NCBI RefSeq assembly: GCF_033115175.1
Contig: NC_084829.1
Coordinates: forward strand, 133,210,996 to 133,274,995
Reading direction: 5' to 3'
DNA: 64,000 nucleotides
From: Lepus europaeus
Lineage: Eukaryota; Chordata; Mammalia; Lagomorpha; Leporidae
Part shown: one piece after another, positions 10,620-22,204 of the stretch
Layout: each line of letters starts with the position of its first letter
How positions within the stretch are numbered: the stretch's first letter is position 1
Translations under genes and position numbers: made by a program
Notes under the pieces: model-generated
What the model was told of the DNA's origin: nothing
Seen by the model: the letters and a program-made list of their open reading frames with translations, nothing else
The model's database searches: none

Positions 10620-12130
10620 CTCTTAGCTCTGAGGCAAGAAATATGTAAATAGAACTCATAATTAAAACATTTATTCCCCGCTGATGACCAAAAGAGTGCA
10701 AGGTGGCATACAATAAAACACATCAAGTACAATAAAACAGAATCTTCAACATAAGGAAAGAATGAAGCCATTTGGAAAAAAAAAAGAGCACAGTTTTTTG
10801 TTGCTGTTGGGTTTGCTTTAATTTTTCAAAGCCTTGAAACTAAATATGGAACCCTCCCCCCACCCTGGGAATTTTGATATACTGATGAAATTTGCTTCAT
10901 TGGGGGAATTAATATGGGATGGGAAAGTCTTTCACTGGGAGGTTGCCGAGCCTGGCGAGTAGCAACCATGAGCACTTCCCATCAACAGTTATTCTGCGGC
11001 TTAGGGAAAATGGCCTGTGGTTACAGTCCAATCCCTGCTGGACAGGTATCCACAGCATAAGAAACCACCACTAAATTTGGCACCTGGATGAACTATTATT
11101 GGCAGCAAACAGAGAAGGCCTGAATCAGCATTTAGATTTGTGTGTTATGAACATGGAACCTGGTCACTCCAGGTCAGGGCTGAGAGAGGCATGTTTGAAT
11201 AAGATGACTATTCACATACCTAGGGCTTCCCACTGGACACATTTTTGTGTGCTTAATTTCTAAAGAAAAGGAAAACCTCTCCTTTATGTTGAATATGATC
11301 TTTTACCGGCCTATTAAAATATGTAAGCAGATACCACAGGTACCATTGCTATGTAATAGTCTCTCAAAGTATTTAAAACAATTACTATGCTGAGAGAACT
11401 CTCATTTATACAGAAAGATAAAGTGAGGAGGGAGAAAAGCCGAGGAGCCCATGACAAAGGGTCACTCCGCAGAGAGTTGCAAAGGTCACTGGCAGTTCAC
11501 AGCAAGAGAAGCAGAGGGACAATGGTGCTTCTCTCCAGAGGGAATTCTCAAGGCCTACTGCTTTAAAGTGATGTGCTAACAGGCCTGGTATCTACTACAG
11601 AGTAGTATACTACAGGTATAAATGGCTTATTCTTCCAGTAGGAGTTCACTAGTTTCCATCACTTCTCCAAACCTGGTTACTTTTATTCAACACACAGTAA
11701 AATGCACCCATGAATGGAGAGAGCATACTAATGGATCAAAGGTGTTCCAAGGCCATTGCCACCAATATGTCAACAGTAGGATTTACCTGACCCAGGGGGC
11801 CCACCAGCCATTAAACAGGGTAGCAGTCTGGGACGCCAAGGAGCTCCACAGCGTTGTAGTTTGGGCTGACCTCCGTGGGGTGGGTGCACCTCCTGCTGGC
11901 CAATAAATGAGGTAAATTTAATGGCTGCCTTTGAGGGGAATCAATATTTTATTCCTTGGCCAAATCTGAAAGCACGGCTGGCCATAAGGAGCAGAGGGGG
12001 ATCCTTAGGGGTGTGGAGAGGCAGGCCTAGCGCTCATAAACAGCTTGGAAAATGCTTAGAAACGTGGTTGAAAAGAGACAAGGCATTGGAACACAAAAGC
12101 AGATTTTCCAAATCAAATAGCTGAGATGCA
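10620..12130. other. Repeat-poor unassigned DNA
   Basis: I recognise no interspersed repeat here. Two adjacent open stretches (about 94 codons at 11622-11906 and 67 codons at 11921-12124) have no motif, no recognisable homology and no clear splice or promoter context. Somewhat higher GC near 11.75-12.05 kb and lack of repeats would fit a regulatory or ancient unique segment, which is an inference only. Confidence 0.4.
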
Positions 12131-12134
12131 ATTA

Positions 12135-12189
12135 CACACACACACACACACGAACACACACATAACTTTTTTTTTTTTTTTTTTTTTTC
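12135..12189 (+). repeat. (AC)n followed by a long T-run
   Basis: An ACACAC run of about eight units, then ACGAACACACACATAAC, then about 20 T residues. The T-run could be the reversed A-tail of a retroelement, but no element body is recognisable on either side. Confidence 0.85.
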
Positions 12190-12960
12190 AGGAGACAATC
12201 TGTGGTTAAACTGTGTGGTACAACTGTTAACAGCCTTTTGCCGGAAGGAGTCAAAGAAATCTTTTTCTCCTTTAGGGAATATTGACGTTTCTCTTTCCTG
12301 TGATTTTTTTTTTCATATGCTACCTGGAAACAGTTATAGTTGTTATAACCATATCAAAGTAAATGCATGGAAATGAATTGGTCTTGAAAGTACTTAGCAT
12401 CAGCACATGGCACAGTCTCTGTAAGTCAGTGTATCTTAGAATAATCAGTATTGTGGGCCTTTCCCCTTTCCTTTGTTCTGTGTTTGCTTAGTTTCTTTGC
12501 ATAGTCATAGCTCTTGGCACTTGAAATCATTTGAATTAAAAATGCTGTATCTCCTTCTACACTAAGTCAAAGACAATTTATTTTTACTAAGTGTTAGCAT
12601 GATTCAAAGTGAAAGGAACAGAATGTTATTATAAACAAAAGAACGACTGATGTGATTAGAACAAATATAATCTAATTAATAACTTCCATGAAAATTTAAT
12701 GAAAGTAAATTTCATTTATAATTATTCAATACTTAAAATATATTTATCTGTAATTTCATAACAAAAATACTTCCCTATTTAACTCCCGACTTTAAATTGA
12801 ACAAAAGGTGTCAGAAAATGCTCAATAAACTTTTAATTCTTTCTTATCTCCTCAATGTATTCTTAGGAAATGTCAGGCTACATGTTGTTCTGTATTTCTG
12901 AGAATTTTTAATTAGTTACATGTAAAGGAAGCATTTGGCTTATGGTAAAAACCTAAAGAC
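12190..12960. other. AT-rich unassigned DNA
   Basis: No open frame or repeat family is recognisable. It is notably AT-rich (for example the ATTAATAACTTCCATGAAAA and TATTTATCTGTAATTTCATA stretches) and stops at the reversed L1 end near 12975. Confidence 0.45.
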
Positions 12961-12974
12961 TTTCTACTTTGTTT

Positions 12975-13340
12975 TAAAAGAAATTTATTAATGTAAAGAG
13001 AACAGATTTCATGTATTTCATAGTCCAGTTCTCTGCTGTGGCCTAGGAAGGCAGTGGAGGATGGCCCAAGTGCTTGGGTACCTGCACCTGCATGGGAGAC
13101 CAGGAGGAAGCACCTGGCTCCGGGCTTTGGATCAGTGCAGCGCGCTGGCCATAGCGGCCATTTGGGGGGTGAACCAATGGAAGGAAGACCTTTCTCTCTG
13201 TCTCTCTCTCTCTCACTGTCTAACTCTGCCTGTCAAAAAAAAATAGATACAATTCTAAGATGATAAGCATACTTCCCTTCCTCTTCCTCCCCTTCCCTCA
13301 ATACCCCTCCTTCCTCCCTTCCCTTTTTTAATTTTTGCAG
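12975..13340 (-). mobile_element. L1 3' end, antisense, split by a CSINE
   Basis: The left part (12975-13022: AATGTAAAGAGAACAGATTT, CATGTATTTCAT) and right part (13250-13335: AATTCTAAGATGATAAGC and a CCTTCCTCTTCCTCCCC pyrimidine run) together make one reversed L1 3' end. A CSINE fragment separates them. Confidence 0.65.
13025..13249 (+). mobile_element. CSINE, plus, 5'-truncated
   Basis: It begins inside the body at TCTCTGCTGTGGCCTAGGAA and runs through GATGGCCCAAGTGCTTGGG, the CT-rich tract and CTGCCTGTCAAAAAAAAA. The CTGCCTGTCA(A)n tail, rather than AAATAAATAAATC, places it in the same younger subfamily as the copies at 13518 and 44137. Confidence 0.88.
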
Positions 13341-13517
13341 AGACAAATTGTCTTAATACAGTGAAACTCAAAGCCCTCGTTTAGAAAATCCTTCAAATTG
13401 AAGCAGTCTAGGTTTTTATCCCATTAGTGTGAATAAAGCATCTGATGAATAGTTTCTTTTTAAAATCACCATGCTCACTTAAGACTCTAAGAAGCAATGA
13501 ATTAAAAACGATAGTGC

Positions 13518-13850
13518 AGCCGGCGCCGTGGCTCAACAGGCTAATCCTCCGCCTTGCGGCACCGGCACACCGGGTTCTAGTCCTGGTCGGGGCGCCGGAT
13601 TCTGTCCCGGTTGCCCCTCTTCCAGGCCAGCTCTCTGCTATGGCCCGGGAAGGCAGTGGAGGATGGCCCAAGTGCTTGGGCCCTGCACCCGCATGGGAGA
13701 CCAGGAGAAGCACCTGGCTCCTGGCTTCGGATCAGCGTGGCGTGCTGGGCACGGCAGCCATTGGAGGGTGAACCAACGGCAAAAAGGAAGACCTTTCTCT
13801 CTGTCTCTCTCTCTCTCACTGTCCACTCTGCCTGTCAAAAAAAAAATATA
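13518..13850 (+). mobile_element. CSINE, young subfamily, full length
   Basis: Complete from the head GCCGGCGCCGTGGCTCAACA through CGCCTTGCGGCACCGGCACA, the GATGGCCCAAGTGCTTGGG core and the CT-rich tract to CTGCCTGTCAAAAAAAAAA. It keeps many CpGs in the head, which decay quickly in older copies, so it is probably one of the two most recent CSINEs in the window. I could not define a clean TSD. Confidence 0.93.
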
Positions 13851-13854
13851 ATCC

Positions 13855-16260
13855 AATGACAGTGAAATTTTGGATTGTTTCCCTCACTTATATATTGCAG
13901 GCTGGACCCCACGCCCCACCAATTCCCATAGTCAGCATCATGGTAAAGGCAGTTGTAACAGCTGTAGACACCACCAGGGGGTGCCAGAGGACAGCACCTG
14001 TATGCATAATAGGCTACAGGGCACACTGAAAGGGTAGAAGATAACTACCCCAAAGCTAGAAAATCAGTAGGTAGATCCACCTGATGCCATGGTCAAGCAC
14101 TTCTTATGGTAATGGAATTGTGTAGCTTCTTCCATCACCATAAATGGACAGGACCATTGTAATCACCTAATAAACTTCCTTATTCATAAATGACAGTGCT
14201 AAAATTCTGAGGGGTGAAGAACTTGTCCTAAGCACCCACTGGTGGGCTGTGATAGAACAGGGGTCAGCACTGAGCTCCCTAGATTTTAAGGTCAGAACAG
14301 CTTCTGCCCCACAGACTTCCCTCGCAGTGAAAATGCAGAGGGGAAGTTCACATGTTGCATATGGTTCAGTCCGCTTGTCCTTTTCATCACAGTGCTGGAT
14401 AGAAAACCATCTTCTGTGAAACTCCAGGTTTTATTGAGTAGATATTGAGAATTTTCCCTCTACACTTTCTCCTTCCAGATTCTTATAGAAAAGAACAAGA
14501 TTCACTCCAAGGAGTTTTTGTTCTATTTAGGAAACTACATTCCTATTGGAGTATTTTCTAACACTTTCCTCACTTTTTATCTCTGCTTTTCCTTTTCAGT
14601 GTGCACCAGCTGCAGGATCTTTCTCCTTTCTATATAGTCAGGACACTGTTGGCCCCTTTTCAAAACTAACAAAATCTCTCATGCCAAAAAATACATTAAG
14701 AGCTAATATTTTAAAATATATTAAAATGTCTATGTTCTAATGCATGCTAAGAACCCTTTTCCAACTGATGCTGATCCAATGTCTTTCAGGTAAAACACCT
14801 CTTCCCGTTTGGTGATAGAGCCCATGCTTTCTCCATGGACAACTGATCACAGGCCCATATCATGGATCTAGGTGAAAAGCCCATAACACAACATAAATTA
14901 GAATTAGACTCATAACTGAAATGTTTCAGAATGCCTATTGATTCTAACATGCCTGGCCCATAGAGGCAACTTCAGTGACTCTACTTCCTCCTGATTTGAC
15001 AGCTGTTCTGCTATGGCCAGAGCTTGGACTAATGAGGTTACAGCTGTCAGGGTTAATCAACAGATCCAAATATGAACAAGGAGTTGGGTAGCTGGTTTCA
15101 GTTAATTTGTACAAACGTGCAGATTGGGTGGGCAATATTTACACTGGTGACTCAAAACAAACTTTCAGGAATTGAGCCAAGTATGATCTCACCATGCCTC
15201 AATTCTACTCCAGGGAGATAAGACATAAATTACAGGAACAGGAGATGGAATACAAAGGAGTTTATAGCTTCAAAATACCCATGTAAAGTTTGCTTATTTC
15301 CAATGTATTTTCCTCTGCATTAAGTATCTAATTTAATTTCCAATACTGAGTCTGGTCATTGAGAAGTTCTCAAACCTTCCTGATGATTCAGCTTGGGATT
15401 TGTGGATCTTTCACCCTTGCCACGAGTCTTTATGTAAGAGCTACTCCTCCCCCTGATCTGAGCACTTACGAGAGCATCCAAAGTGAGGGCCATGCTTGCT
15501 GCACATCCATTTTGTTATGAAAACATCATTCTATTAATATAAATACAGACTGCACTTGCCAGGGCTAACTAGAACAGGTGCAAAGTCTTTAGATGCTTGC
15601 TTGTACTGAGAAATGAAAAGAGTGTACAAACAGTTTTCTCTTGTGGCGGCACTGTTGGTGTCGATGTAACATCCATCTCTGTTGCATTCCTTGTTCATGG
15701 AAGGTAGCCCAAGAAACTCGATATGACTGGCTTGTAGGGTAGAGAGGGAAGAAGGAGGAAGAGAAAGATAGTGATGACATGGTCTCTAGGATTCTGTTTA
15801 TGCAAATATTCTCCTCCTGATCTGGGGCTTGCATGGGTTATGTATAGAGTACGCTCTGTCAGATCTCCTGCTGTGAGTGAAGGGAGGCTGCCAACATAAA
15901 TATTCTGTCGATTCTGAATTTAGAAAACAGTTTAAAGGCTCCTGATGTTTCTGTTCTTCCTCTTTTTTTTTAAACCTTATCCATGTGACTGCCACTGTGT
16001 TGCTCGTGGTTTCAAATTCACTTTGTAGTTTTCCAGGCAAGAGAAAGTCATTGCCTGAAAGGCACATTGGGGTTCCTGTCCACATCATCAGCATTATCTC
16101 AGGATTTCACTTTATTTCACAAAGTGAAAGCATTTTATGTATGTGCCATGCAGTGGAGTATTCTAGATAAATAAATTGTAAATATTCTATGTGACAGTTG
16201 TGGATCTTAAGTCCTTGGCTTTAAAATTTTGGGGAAATGCATCTTCTGAAGTGCATTCCT
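13855..16260. other. Unassigned non-coding DNA
   Basis: Scattered open frames of 60-100 codons have no recognisable product. The piece at 14170-14290 (gene-free, with AATGACAGTGCTAAAATTCTG and a CAGGGGTCAGCACTGAGCTC run) may be a decayed MIR. Otherwise no repeat family is identified. Confidence 0.4.
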
Positions 16261-16263
16261 AAG

Positions 16264-16330
16264 TGTGTGTGTGTGTGTGCGTATGTGTGTGTGATTGTGT
16301 GTAGTAGTAGTAGTAGTAGTAGTAGTAGTA
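16264..16330 (+). repeat. (GT)n-(TAG)n compound microsatellite
   Basis: A GT-rich run with GCGTATG and GATTG interruptions (16264-16302) passes directly into nine or so GTA/TAG units (16301-16329), ending at the start of an MLT-type LTR. Confidence 0.95.
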
Positions 16331-16334
16331 CTAG

Positions 16335-17000
16335 TTTAGGAGAAATTGTTGCCATGTCATCAGTAGACTCTTCCACTCTAGTAGGCAGAATTATAAGAAA
16401 GATCCTAGAAATTCTCCTTGTGGTGCACACATCCTATACACTCTCTTCTTCTTAAGTGTGGGTGCAACTTGTGAATATATAATAGAAGAACATCCCCAGG
16501 ATTATGTTGTTATATGGCAAAGGTGAAGAAAGCACATTGAGGATAGAATCAAGGTCCTTAATCAGTTGGTTTTGAGTTCATCGAAAGGGAGATTATTCTA
16601 ATTAAGGGAGCCCTAAAAAAGAAAAGCGGGGCTTTCCCTGAGGCCAAAGGGATTTCCCTGCTGGCATTGAAGAAATCAGTTGCTGTATATGAGAAAGCCC
16701 ATGAGAGAACCAGATGGCAAAAGTTGTAGCTGCTCCAGGGACCTGAGAGAGACCCTTCTATCCCAGAAAGAAAGTGAGGACCTCAGTCTTATTGTAGCAA
16801 GGAACGATCTCATGAGCTTGGAAGAGGATTGGGAAGCTCTGTATTGAATGATAGCCATGCACCTTGATTTCAGGTTGTTAAGACCATAAGCAGAAACTTA
16901 GCTAAGTTGTGAGACAATAACTGGGTGTTGTTTGAAGCTGCTGTGTGTGTGTGTGTGATAATTTTTTATGCAGCAACAGAAAACTCATACACCCTCGCTC
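16335..17000 (+). mobile_element. MLT/MaLR-type solo LTR, old
   Basis: The left part (GTAGGCAGAATTATAAGA, AAGTGTGGGTGCAACTTGTG, TATGGCAAAGGTGAAG) and right part (AGAGAACCAGATGGCAAAAG, CACCTTGATTTCAGG, TAGCTAAGTTGTGAGACAAT, GCAGCAACAGAAAACTCATA) follow the layout of a mammalian MaLR (MLT) LTR. A (TG)n run at about 16942-16959 sits near its 3' end. It has no coding potential. The family call is by pattern memory, and the exact subfamily is uncertain. Confidence 0.65.
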
Positions 17001-17534
17001 AGTACAAATGCTGTCTAGGTGGTATCTAGGTTTTAAACATCACCAGGACTGGCATTCTCAAGAAAGGAAAAAGTGTGCCCACATTGTGCATGCCACAAAT
17101 TACCTGTTATAAAGAACATCAAATTATAAATGGTGGCAGTGGTTGTTACATTCTTGTTCTTGTCAAACATCTCATTTTCTTCTCTGCCTTAGGGTTAGTA
17201 GCTACTCTTTCATTTCTCAGAAGGAATAGAAGTTTGTTTGGATTCTGATTTAAGGCTTCAAAACACAATCTCACACATCAAGATGCTGCATGTGTTTGTG
17301 TGGGATTAAGTAATTATTCGTAAGGGCTCCCATCATTTGTCTGCACTGTCCCCTGAAGAGGAGGCTGGCTGATCACCAGACTAATTTTTTGGATTTATAA
17401 TGAAGATTTAGAAGGAAAAGGAAGGGAAAGAACAGAGGTGCAAGTGTGAGGGTTGGAGATTTTGAGTCAGTCGTGGGAGAAGCAAAGACTTTCCTTCTTT
17501 TATAATTTTCATTTTTAAGTTTTTTAATTGTTTT

Positions 17535-17880
17535 AAAGATTTATTTTATTTATCTGAAAGAGAAAGAGATAGAGATAGAGATAGAGATAGAGAGAGAGAG
17601 AGAGAGTATATATCTCCTCCATTGCTGGTTCAAGTTTCACTCCCCTAAGTGCCTCAACAGCCAGGACTGGGCCAGGCCAAAGCCAAGAGCCAGGGACCTC
17701 ATCTGGGTCTCCTATGTGGGTACAGGGGCCCAAAGATTTGGGCCATCCACCACTGCCTTCCCAGGAGCATTAACAGGGAGCTGGATTGGAAGTGGAGCAG
17801 CCAAGTCTCAAACTGGTGTCCACATGAAATGCTGGCATTGCAAGCAATTGCTTTACCTGCTATGCCACAATGTCTGTCCC
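17535..17880 (-). mobile_element. CSINE, minus
   Basis: Begins AAAGATTTATTTTATTTATC, has a GATAGAGATAGAGA plus GA microsatellite where the CT-rich tract should be, and ends with the reversed head CTATGCCACAATGTCTGTCC. The GATAGA expansion (17566-17595) is particular to this copy. It is followed within 10 bp by another CSINE in the same orientation. Confidence 0.9.
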
Positions 17881-17888
17881 TCATTTTT

Positions 17889-17925
17889 TAAAAGATTTAT
17901 TTATTTATTATTTATTTTGAAAAAT

Positions 17926-17964
<39 letters not shown>

Positions 17965-18190
17965 CTTCCATCTGCTGATTCATATCCCCAGCCAGGACGA
18001 AACTAGGAACCAGGAGCCAGGATCTTCTTTCAGGTCTCCCACATGGGTGCAGGGTTCCAAGCACTTGGAACATCTTTCACTGATTTTTCCAGTTGCATTA
18101 TTAGGGTGCTGGATTAGAAATGGAGCAGCCAGGACAGGAACCACCCCACATATGGGATGCCAGTGCCATTGGCATAGGCTTAACCTACCT
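17889..18190 (-). mobile_element. CSINE, minus, adjacent second copy
   Basis: Starts TAAAAGATTTATTTATTTATTA, has a long GA run (17931-17961), then GATCTTCTTTCAGGTCTCCC, and ends near AGGCTTAACCTACC. The head is divergent. Together with the preceding copy it makes a head-to-tail pair on the minus strand. Confidence 0.85.
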
Positions 18191-18227
18191 CAAAGAACTT
18201 CTGACAGAGTTTCATATCCCAGGTGTT

Positions 18228-18577
18228 AGGAATGTTGCAGAGCTGGTGCTGTGGTATAGAGGGTAAAATGCCACCTACAGCACCAGCATACCACAGGGAA
18301 GCTGGTTCAAGTCCCAGCTGCTCCACTTCCAATCCAGTCCCTGCTAATGCACTGGGAAAGCAGCAGAGGATGGCCCAAATCCTTGGGCCCCTAAACCCAT
18401 GTGTGAGATGCAGAAGAAGCTCCTGGTCTGACCCAATTCTGGTCATTGTGGCCATTCTGGGAGTGAAACAGCAGATGGAAGCACTCTCTCTTTTTCTCTC
18501 TGTCTCTCCCTCTCTCTCTCTGAAACTCTGCCTTTCAAATAAATAAACCTTTATAAAAAGAGAGAAAGGAATGTTGC
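18228..18577 (+). mobile_element. CSINE, plus, with 11-bp TSD
   Basis: The element (18239-18560) runs from GAGCTGGTGCTGTGGTATAG to CTTTCAAATAAATAAACC plus a short A-rich tail. AGGAATGTTGC occurs at 18228-18238 and again at 18567-18577, a clear target-site duplication. It lies opposite in direction to the two CSINEs just upstream. Confidence 0.93.
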
Positions 18578-19638
18578 TTAGCATGGAATTGGTGTTCATA
18601 AATATTTTTCAAACAAATTAAATCGAGTGAAGATATGGATGGCAGCAAAGAGGACATCTAAAGTGGCTTTCTGGGACATGCAAATCTTCCTTATGGAGTT
18701 GACCATTGAAATAAATAACAGGTTATTTTGAAATTATTTTTGTGTCCTGGGCCCCATTCTTTGATGTTGTTTTGGAATCACATTTGTGATACAACTCAAA
18801 GTCTGACCATGAGGATCAAATGTTTGTTAACATGGATTGAGCACAATTTCTTGAGTTGTTGTGACATTCCTGCCCTAGAGAAACAGTGATAAACATGATG
18901 CAGGCCTGGCACTGAGAGCCTCGGACACTGCGGGGAAGGCGGGCTGGGAAATCAGTCTTCACGTATTGTGAGTGAGGTCAGCAGAAGAAGAGCCAATCAC
19001 ACGTCCTGGGCTGCAGCAGAGGGGGTCCTGCAGCCCTCTGTGGGTCAGATGGTACAGCAGGCCTGCAGCCCAGGCGTGCCCAGCTTATTCCACTGAGCAG
19101 AGAGAAACCTAAAGACCCAACAGCTTTCTCTTGACTTCATGAATTCTTACCCTCAGCCTTGATTTTGTCCAAGATTTACAAATCTTATTATTACTATTTC
19201 AGTTGCATACAGGAATGTAAAGATTTAATGAAAAAAGGGTAAGCCTAGTCTGTGTCTGAAAGAGACTTTACAATCAAGTCCAAACACGCAAAGCTGGACA
19301 GTGACCTGCAGAAAGGGAGAGCTGCTCGTTCCTTTTAGAAGTTAGTTAGCACATTAGAGTCTGTTGGACAAAACCCAGTGGTGCTTCTGTTTTATGAATA
19401 AAGTTTTCTTGGAACAGTCAGGTTCACTTGATAAGCTAGTGTTTATAACTTCTTATACAATGGCAGAAGAGAGTGACTGCAACAGAGATTAGTCTATAAA
19501 GCATAAAACTAGCTGTTCTTTATAGAAAAATGTTGCTGATTTATGTTTTAAAAATATCACCTCTATTTGTTATTACAGACAGTCATGAAAACAAATTTCT
19601 GCAAAAGAAGAGCTTGGTCATTTAAGAATATTTAGGGT
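18578..19638. other. Unassigned, partly GC-richer DNA
   Basis: The middle (18880-19090) is GC-richer, with GCGGGGAAGGCGGGCTGGG and GGTCCTGCAGCCCTCTGTGG runs, and looks like a decayed L2 or MER element, though I cannot place it. No gene is visible. Confidence 0.4.
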
Positions 19639-19951
19639 AAGAAAACATTTAAGGGTCAGTGTTATGGCTTAACCATTAAAACTACTGCTTCCGATGCCAA
19701 CATCCAATATGGGCACTGGTTTGTGTCCCAGCTACTACACTTCTGATCTAGCTTCCTGCTAATGGCCTGGGAAAAGCAGCAGAAGATGGCCCACGTGGAA
19801 GACCTGGATGAAGCTCCTGGCTCCTAGCTTTAGCCTGTCCATTGCAACCATCTGGAGAGTGAACCAGCAGGTGAAAAATCTCTCTCTCTCTCTCTTCCTT
19901 TCTCTATACTTCTTTCAAATAAGTAAGTAAATTTTTTTTAAAGAAAACATT
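19639..19951 (+). mobile_element. CSINE, plus, with 11-bp TSD
   Basis: Runs from AAGGGTCAGTGTTATGGC to CTTTCAAATAAGTAAGTAA plus T/A tail. AAGAAAACATT lies at 19639-19649 and again at 19941-19951. A block around 19800 is shortened compared with a typical copy (the segment between GGCCC and CACGTGGAAGACCTGG). Confidence 0.9.
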
Positions 19952-19952
19952 G

Positions 19953-20270
19953 GGTTGGCGCTATGGCACAGTGGGTAAGGCCGCCACCTGCAGTGCCGGC
20001 ATCGCATTTGGGTGCCGGTTTGAGAACCAGCTGCCCTGCTTCCAATCCAGGTCTCTGCTATGGTCTAGGAATGCAGTAGAAGATGGCCCAAGTGCTTGGG
20101 CCCCGAACCCACATGGGGGACCTGGAAGAAGTTCCTGGCTCCTGGCTTCTGATGGGTGCAGCTCCCGCCATTGCAGCCAACTGGGGGGTGAAGACCTCTC
20201 TCCCCATCTCTCTCTCTCTCTCTCTCTGTAATTTTGACTTTCAAATAAATAAATCTTTAAAGAACATTTA
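19953..20270 (+). mobile_element. CSINE, plus, inserted at the same site
   Basis: Runs from TGGGTTGGCGCTATGGCACA to TTTCAAATAAATAAATC. A third near-copy of the target (AAAGAACATTT, about 20259-20269) follows its tail, so this CSINE appears to have used the same short target as the preceding one. Confidence 0.9.
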
Positions 20271-20304
20271 TATGAATCTATTTAGGAAATGACTAGTACC
20301 AAAA

Positions 20305-20830
20305 ACAAATAACTATTACTATGTCCTTACTAAGGTGAGTGCTTTACAAATATTGCCTTATTCAATCTCCATAATAACTATCACATATTCTCCTTTTGTA
20401 GATAAAAAACAAGCTGAAGCTGGTCGGGCACTGTGGCACAACAGAATGAGCGACTTTCTGGAACACCTGCATCCCTTTTCAGAGTGTCTGGCTTGAGTTC
20501 TGGATATTCTGCTCTTAATCCATCTTCCTGCTAATGCATCTGCAAGGCAATGGAGATACCTCAAGTGCTTAGTCCCTGCCACCATGGAGGAGACCTGGAT
20601 GGAGTTCTTGGCTCCTTACATTAGCCCAGTCCTGTCCTAGTTGTTGCAAGCATTTGAAGAGTGAACCAAAGAACAGAAGTTCTCTGTTCTCTCTCTCTAT
20701 CTCTTTCTCTCTTCATTTCAAATAAATAAATATTTTAAAAGACAGCTGAAGATGAGTTAGGACAATAACTGGAAAAAGACTGCTCCCTGTTATATCTGGG
20801 ATTCAAATCCATGAATTCACGTTTGAACCC
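20305..20830 (+). mobile_element. MIR SINE interrupted by a CSINE
   Basis: The left part (20305-20415) carries GTGCTTTACAAATATTGCC, TTATTCAATCTCCATAATAA and TTGTAGATAAAAAACAAGCTGA, matching the MIR core in plus orientation. The right part (20743-20830) resumes with ACAGCTGAAGATGAG and GGGATTCAAATCCATG. The CSINE at 20416-20742 sits in the middle, flanked by ACAAGCTGAAGCTG and ACAGCTGAAGATG, a decayed TSD. Confidence 0.75.
20416..20742 (+). mobile_element. CSINE, plus, nested in MIR
   Basis: From GTCGGGCACTGTGGCACAAC to CATTTCAAATAAATAAAT. It is divergent (AGAATGAGCGACTTTCTGG in the head region), suggesting an old copy. Confidence 0.88.
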
Positions 20831-21845
20831 ATAGCCTGCACTGTAAATACCACATTAGAGCCGTGTATCAGGATGATAAACACTGGTACTTTCTGCACAA
20901 AGTAACCAAAATAGAAGAAAACAGTTGTGTATTTTAATATCAAAAATGTGTAGTACAAAAATGGTATCCAATAGAAAGAAGGGTATATTCCATGCAGGAG
21001 ACCTGCTCTCAGCAATATGGGAAGTTTTCATTATGCTGTGACTGAAAGTTCTTATTTTTAGTTCCTGTCTTTGAGGAACAAGAGGCATGTATTGATCAAC
21101 ATAGGTTTACTGACTGTTTTCTGTGTCCAGGCATCTTGGCGCCATAAAGACTCTCTTCTAATGCAATAAGGTTTTCTATTCACCCTCAGATCAAGAGGAA
21201 GGTGGAGCTCACCAAGATGATGAACTTTTTTTAGGCCAGAACTGTTAGTTATAAAGGGAGATGCCTGTCTGAGAAGGCTTTTATAAGATTTGTGTGTCAA
21301 GGAGTCTGTATCCCAACCTAAAGATGTCAATGAGGATTGACATAGTAGAATTGAATAGAACTGTATGGCAACTTATGTTATTAAGACTTGTCAAAAGTCT
21401 TTGACAGCCATGAAAGGTTAAGATTAAGAAATATCAATTATAATTCATTTCTTCATTAAAGGATTATAATTGTTCCTTGAAAATATCTCAGCAGTAATTC
21501 TTGCATGGATGCAATCTTGCTTTTCAGGGGACAGTTGAAAGTATCTACAGATACTATCATGGTCAAGAGGAGAGTGATGCTGGTATCAAGTGACTTAGAG
21601 GTCAATACTGCTAAGCACCCTGCAACACACTGGACAGAAAGTGTGAGCAGTGTGGAAGTCGAGATTCTATCTTATAGGCTTTAGTGATTTTCAGGGGGGC
21701 CACAGGGGTACTTACCTGGGGTAGATGGTTGTGTGAGTAGGAGTGAGCACATCTAATTAGCTTAAGAAACTGCTTATGAAATGATAGAATCTAACCCATT
21801 ACTTATTTGTCATCAAAGAATGAATTTTCAGGCGTATTTATACAT
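20831..21845. other. Unassigned non-coding DNA
   Basis: No recognisable gene or repeat. Open frames of 70-90 codons on the minus strand (20803-21330) are unsupported by any motif. Confidence 0.4.
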
Positions 21846-21847
21846 TT

Positions 21848-21896
21848 TCAAAGATTTATTTACTTATTTACTTGAAAAGCAGAGTGACACACACAG

Positions 21897-21934
<38 letters not shown>

Positions 21935-22192
21935 AGGGGGAGAGAGAGAGACCTTCCATTTGCTGGTTCACTCCACGAATGGCTGCAATGGCTGGGGCTG
22001 GGCCAGGTCAAAGCCAGGCTCCCAGAACTCCATCCAGGGCCCAAACACTTGGGCCATCTTCTGCTGCTTTCCCAGGTGCTTTAGCATAAAACTGAATCAG
22101 AAGAAGAGCAGTTAAGGACTCCAACAAGCAATCTGATATCAGATGGTGGCTTTGCAAGTGCCACTTTAACCCACTGTGCTAATAGCTTGGAA
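21848..22192 (-). mobile_element. CSINE, minus
   Basis: Begins CAAAGATTTATTTACTTATT, has a long purine run (21905-21950), the CCTTCCATTTGCTGGTTCAC block, and ends near ACCCACTGTGCTAATAGC. A deletion removes part of the body around 22035. Confidence 0.88.
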
Positions 22193-22204
22193 CTTATCAC
22201 TAAC

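Noticed and set aside
11622-12124. Two consecutive open frames (94 and 67 codons) in a repeat-poor area, possibly exons
   Set aside because: No recognisable protein motif, no convincing splice sites or poly(A) context. A length of this order occurs by chance in 64 kb.
13408-13859. Multiple overlapping 70-108-codon frames on both strands
   Set aside because: They lie on a GC-rich CSINE, and the same peptides recur over other CSINEs.
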